NCBI GenBank assembly: GCA_900893395.1
Contig: CAAHFI010670959.1
Coordinates: forward strand, 1 to 27,755
Source: Euglena gracilis
Lineage: Eukaryota; Euglenozoa; Euglenophyceae; Euglenales; Euglenaceae
DNA length: 27,755 nucleotides
Reading direction: 5' to 3'
Shown: positions 24,101 through 27,755 of the stretch, piece after piece
How positions within the stretch are numbered: the stretch's first letter is position 1
Layout: each line of letters opens with the position of its first letter
Program-made: the position numbers and the translations under genes
Notes under the pieces: generated by a model
Seen by the model: the letters and a program-made list of their open reading frames with translations, nothing else
Told to the model about the DNA's origin: nothing
Databases searched by the model: none

Positions 24101-27100
24101 GAATGAGTTTTGTCTTGTGCCTCTGGTGGCACGGATGGCTGTTGCAAATGTTCCACCACGGCGCAGTTGGGGGTTGGCGGGAAGGGTACCGAGTGCTTGG
24201 CGTTGCTTTTCTCGTGGGTGTTTTGAGAGCGAGATCTTTCGTCGATGGCATTATTGCAGTGCGAAGTTGCCAGCAAAGCCTGGTCGTGCCACACTGATGC
24301 AGAGCAAATGGCTGACTTCCTTCCGACGGCAGACTTGAGGTTCACTGATGAGATTCTGAGGCAACAGGCGTTGTTTGTCCCGTCACCCTCCCCTTTTTCC
24401 CGATGCCACTCGCATGGTTGATGGCGCACGGCGTCTGCAGGGGGTTGGAGAGGCAAAGGGGAAAGGAGCAGTCAGCTTGGTGATGTTTCTGTTGATCTGA
24501 GTATTCTGAGCATTCGTGAAGGCAGACCATACTCTGGCGGGCAAGGTGAGGGCCGGGCGTGTTGCTTTTGTTTGTCTGGGTTCGCATTTGGCGAACGGAG
24601 AGAGGGGAAGGAACGCTCCGCGGTCTGTCTGCACCCCCTCACACCAGGGCAAGGGGACCGGGGATTTATCCGGCAGGCCACAAGCGTTTAAAAACTGGAA
24701 TGAGTTTTGTCTTGTGCCTCTGGTGGCACGGATGGCTGTTGCAAATGTTCCACACGGCGCAGTTGGGGGTTGGCGGGAAGGGTACCGAGTGCTTGGCGTT
24801 GCTTTTTCTCGTGGGTGTTTTTGAGAGCGAGATCTTTCGTCGATGGCATTATTGCAGTGCGAAGTTGCCAGCAAAGCTGGTCGTGCACACTGATGCAGAG
24901 CAAATGGCTGACTTCCTTCCGACGCAGACTTGAGGTTCACTGATGAGATTCTGAGGCAACAGGCGTTGTTTGTCCGTCACCCTCCCCTTTTTCCCGATGC
25001 CACTCGCATGGTTGATGGCGCACGGCGTCTGCAGGGGGTTGGAGAGGCAAAGGGGAAAGGAGCAGTCAGCTTGGTGATGTTTCTGTTGATCTGAGTATTT
25101 CTGAGCATTCGTGAAGGCAGACCATACTCTCTGGGCGGGCAAGGTGAGGGCCGGGCGTGTTGCTTTTTGTTTGTCTGGGTTCGCATTTGGCGAACGGAGA
25201 GAGGGGAAGGAACGCTCCGCGGTCTGTCTGCACCCCCTCACACCAGGGGCAAGGGGACGGGGATTTATCCGGCAGGCCACAAGCGGTTTAAAAACTGGAA
25301 TGAGTTTTGTCTTGTGCCTCTGGTGGCACGGATGGCTGTTGCAAATGTTCCACCACGGCGCAGTTGGGGTTGGCGGGAAGGTACCGAGTGCTTGGCGTTG
25401 CTTTTCTCGTGGGTTTTTGAGAGCGAGATCTTTCGTCGATGGCATTATTGCAGTGCGAAGTTGCCAGCAAAGCCTGGTCGTGCCACACTGATGCAGAGCA
25501 AATGGCTGACTTCCTTCCGACGGCAGACTTGAGGTTCACTGATGAGATTCTGAGGCAACAGGCGTTGTTTGTCCCGTCACCCCTCCCCTTTTTCCCGATG
25601 CCACTCGCATGGTTGATGGCGCACGGCGTCTGCAGGGGGTTGGAGAGGCAAAGGGGAAAGGAGCAGTCAGTTGGTGATGTTTCTGTTGATCTGAGTATTC
25701 TGAGCATTCGTGAAGGCAGACCATACTCTCTGGCGGGCAAGGTGAGGGCCGGCGTGTTGCTTTTGTTTGTCTGGGTTCGCATTTGGCGAACGGAGAGAGG
25801 GGAAGGAACGCTCCGCGGTCTGTCTGCACCCCTCACACCAGGGGCAAGGGGACCGGGGATTTATCCGGCAGGCCACAAGCGGTTTAAAAACTGGAATGAG
25901 TTTTGTCTTGTGCCTCTGGTGGCACGGATGGCTGTTGCAAATGTTCCACCACGGCGCAGTTGGGGGTTGGCGGGAAGGGTACCGAGTGCTTGGCGTTGCT
26001 TTTCTCGTGGGTGTTTTGAGAGCGAGATCTTTCGTCGATGGCATTATTGCAGTGCGAAGTTGCCAGCAAAGCCTGGTCGTGCCACACTGATGCAGAGCAA
26101 ATGGCTGACTTCCTTCCGACGGCAGATTGAGGTTCACTGATGAGATTCTGAGGCAACAGGCGTTGTTTGTCCCGTCACCCTCCCCTTTTTCCCGATGCCA
26201 CTCGCATGGTTGATGGCGCACGGCGTCTGCAGGGGGTTGGAGAGGCAAAGGGGAAAGGAGCAGTCAGCTTGGTGATGTTTCTGTTGATCTGAGTATTCTG
26301 AGCATTCGTGAAGGCAGACCATACTCTCTGGGCGGGCAAGGTGAGGGCCGGGCGTGTTGCTTTTTGTTTGTCTGGGTTCGCATTTGGCGAACGGAGAGAG
26401 GGGAAGGAACGCTCCGCGGTCTGTCTGCACCCCCACACCAGGGGCAAGGGGACCGGGGATTTATCCGGCAGGCCACAAGCGGTTTAAAAACTGGAATGAG
26501 TTTTGTCTTGTGCCTCTGGTGGCACGGATGGCTGTTGCAAATGTTCCACCACGGCGCAGTTGGGGGTTGGCGGAAGGGTACCGAGTGCTTGGCGTTGCTT
26601 TTCTCGTGGGTGTTTTGAGAGCGAGATCTTTCGTCGATGGCATTATTGCAGTGCGAAGTTGCCAGCAAAGCCTGGTCGTGCCACACTGATGCAGAGCAAA
26701 TGGCTGACTTCCTTCCGACGGCAGACTTGAGGTTCACTGATGAGATTCTGAGGCAACAGGCGTTGTTTGTCCCGTCACCCCTCCCCTTTTCCCGATGCCA
26801 CTCGCATGGTTGATGGCGCACGGCGTCTGCAGGGGTTGGAGAGGCAAAGGGAAAGGAGCAGTCAGCTTGGTGATGTTTCTGTTGATCTGAGTATTCTGAG
26901 CATTCGTGAAGGCAGACCATACTCCTGGGCGGGCAAGGTGAGGGCCGGGCGTGTTGCTTTGTTTGTCTGGTTCGCATTTGGCGAACGGAGAGAGGGAAGG
27001 AACGCTCCGCGGTCTGTCTGCACCCCTCACACACCAGGGGCAAGGGACCGGGGATTTATCCGGCAGGCCACAGCGGTTTAAAAACTGAATGAGTTTTGTC

Positions 27101-27228
27101 TTGTGCCTCTGGTGGCACGGATGGCTGTTGCAAATGTTCCACCACGGCGCAGTTGGGGGTTGGCGGGAAGGTACCGAGTGCTTGCGTTGCTTTTCTCGTG
27201 GGTGTTTTGAGAGCGAGATCTTTCGTCG
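15161..27228. repeat. Right variable zone: copies shortened by small deletions
   Basis: From the monomer starting at 14,634 onward, lengths are 603, 604, 602, 604, 604, 600, 600, 596, 598, 595, 594, 602, 602, 603, 600, 604, 598, 596, 599, 599 and 592 bp. Losses cluster in homopolymers. The G5 run before TTGGCGGG becomes G4 in several copies (near 15,161, 17,575, 19,373, 22,967 and 25,367). The G5 run after the PstI site becomes G4 near 16,036, 19,047, 20,832, 23,236 and 26,832. A few insertions occur, such as an extra T near 23,770. Deletions are densest around 19-21 kb and again after 24.5 kb, a sawtooth that fits consensus built from few reads. Confidence 0.85.
21234..22437. repeat. Two adjacent 602-bp monomers sharing the same deletions
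   Basis: The monomers at 21,234 and 21,836 both lose one C from the CTCCCC run (near 21,380 and 21,982) and one G from the CTCTGGGCGGG segment (near 21,527 and 22,129). They look otherwise canonical and identical to each other. The next monomer, from 22,438, keeps the shortened CTCCC run but has the normal GGGCGGG. Shared variants in neighbours are expected from local duplication by unequal exchange. Repeated homopolymer errors or assembler duplication of one stretch are alternatives. Confidence 0.7.
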
Positions 27229-27755
27229 ATGGCATTATTGCAGTGCGAAGTTGCCAGCAAGCGTGTGCCACACTGATGCAGAGCAAATGGCTGACTTCCT
27301 TCCGACGGCAGACTTGAGGTTCACTGATGAGATTCTGAGGCAACAGGCGTTGTTGTCCGTCACCCCTCCCCTTTTCCCGATGCCACTCGCATGGTTGATG
27401 GCGCACGGCGTCTGCAGGGGGTTGGAGAGGCAAAGGGAAAGGAGCAGTCAGCTTGGTGATGTTTCTGTTGATCTGAGTATTCTGAGCATTCGTGAAGGCA
27501 GACCATACTCTCTGGGCGGGCAAGGTGAGGGCCGGCGTGTTGCTTTTTGTTTGTCTGGGTTCGCATTTGGCGAACGGAGAGAGGGGAAGGAACGCTCCGC
27601 GGTCTGTCTGCACCCCCTCACACCAGGGGCAAGGGGACGGGATTTATCCGGCAGGCCACAAGCGGTTTAAAAACTGGAATGAGTTTTCTTGTGCCTCTGG
27701 TGGCACGGATGGCTGTTGCAAATGTTCCACCACGGCGCAGTTGGGGGTTGGCGGG
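27229..27755. repeat. Partial, deletion-rich monomer at the right edge
   Basis: These 527 bases cover monomer positions 1-541, a net loss of 14 bases, including a damaged stretch around 27,258-27,268 where several bases of the AAAGCCTGGTCG segment are missing. The window ends inside the array, so no right flank is visible. Confidence 0.9.

Larger units (their letters stand above)
1..27755. repeat. 604-bp tandem satellite array, about 46 head-to-tail copies, filling the window
   Basis: The same block recurs throughout in one orientation. Copies of the ATGGCATTATTG landmark begin at 114, 723, 1337, 1943, 2551, 3157, 3765 and 4367, then every 604 bp to 12219. They continue at 12822, 13426, 14030, 14634, 15237, 15841, 16443, 17047, 17651, 18251, 18851, 19447, 20045, 20640, 21234, 21836, 22438, 23041, 23641, 24245, 24843, 25439, 26038, 26637 and 27229. 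That is 46 starts, with 45 complete intervals averaging about 602.6 bp. There is no spacer between copies, no inverted copy and no inserted foreign sequence. A long, homogeneous, apparently gene-free array is typical of eukaryotic satellite DNA. A rolling-circle concatemer of a small circle is the main alternative. I do not recognise the monomer as a named satellite family. Confidence 0.98.

Noticed and set aside
1-27755. CRISPR array
   Set aside because: The entire 604-bp unit repeats without unique spacers, and no cas-like gene is present.
1-27755. rRNA, 5S, spliced-leader or snRNA tandem gene cluster
   Set aside because: I looked for 5S, trypanosomatid and dinoflagellate spliced-leader, U2 and similar hallmark sequences and found none in the unit.
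1-27755. Assignment to a named host, such as a coccidian or kinetoplastid protist
   Set aside because: Base composition and the mild CpG depletion are compatible with these and other groups. The monomer does not match the Toxoplasma 529-bp repeat as I recall it, and composition alone cannot identify a species.

Overview
The whole 27,755-bp window is one head-to-tail tandem array of a single 604-bp monomer, about 46 copies, all in the same orientation. Neither edge leaves the array: the window opens at monomer position 492 and closes at position 541 (numbering each monomer from the ATGGCATTATTG block, an arbitrary start). I see no unique flanking DNA, mobile element, RNA gene, CRISPR array or convincing protein-coding gene. 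Open frames occur in every copy in several overlapping frames, but they resemble no family I recognise and are broken by indels in the outer copies. I treat them as by-products of base composition.

Layout: (1) 1-4174, about seven copies with scattered small indels, mostly insertions, so most monomers measure 606-614 bp. (2) 4175-15160, a core of about 18 copies repeating at 604 bp and apparently identical, apart from one C lost from a C run near 12,613. (3) 15161-27755, about 21 copies with increasing deletions, mostly in homopolymers, so monomers shrink to as little as 592 bp. Two adjacent 602-bp monomers (21,234-22,437) share the same two deletions. The insertion-left, perfect-middle, deletion-right pattern looks more like uneven long-read consensus quality than natural divergence. 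Copy number and terminal variants should not be trusted without raw reads.

Monomer composition by hand count: A 111, C 137, G 203, T 153 (56% GC, strong G-over-C excess on the given strand). TpA is very rare (6 seen, about 28 expected), and CTA/TAG is absent on both strands. CpG is only mildly depleted (34 seen, about 46 expected). A long, homogeneous, apparently non-coding array of this kind suggests a eukaryotic satellite (centromeric, subtelomeric or heterochromatic), with a protist or other genome lacking strong CpG loss more likely than a vertebrate. A rolling-circle concatemer of a 604-bp circle would look the same from inside. I cannot name the species or match the monomer to a known satellite.

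Nothing here forms a pathway or operon. The points worth following are the array itself, the polarity of its errors, the shared-variant dimer, a minus-strand open frame longer than the monomer, CpG-located substitutions, and a few structural motifs repeated in every copy.
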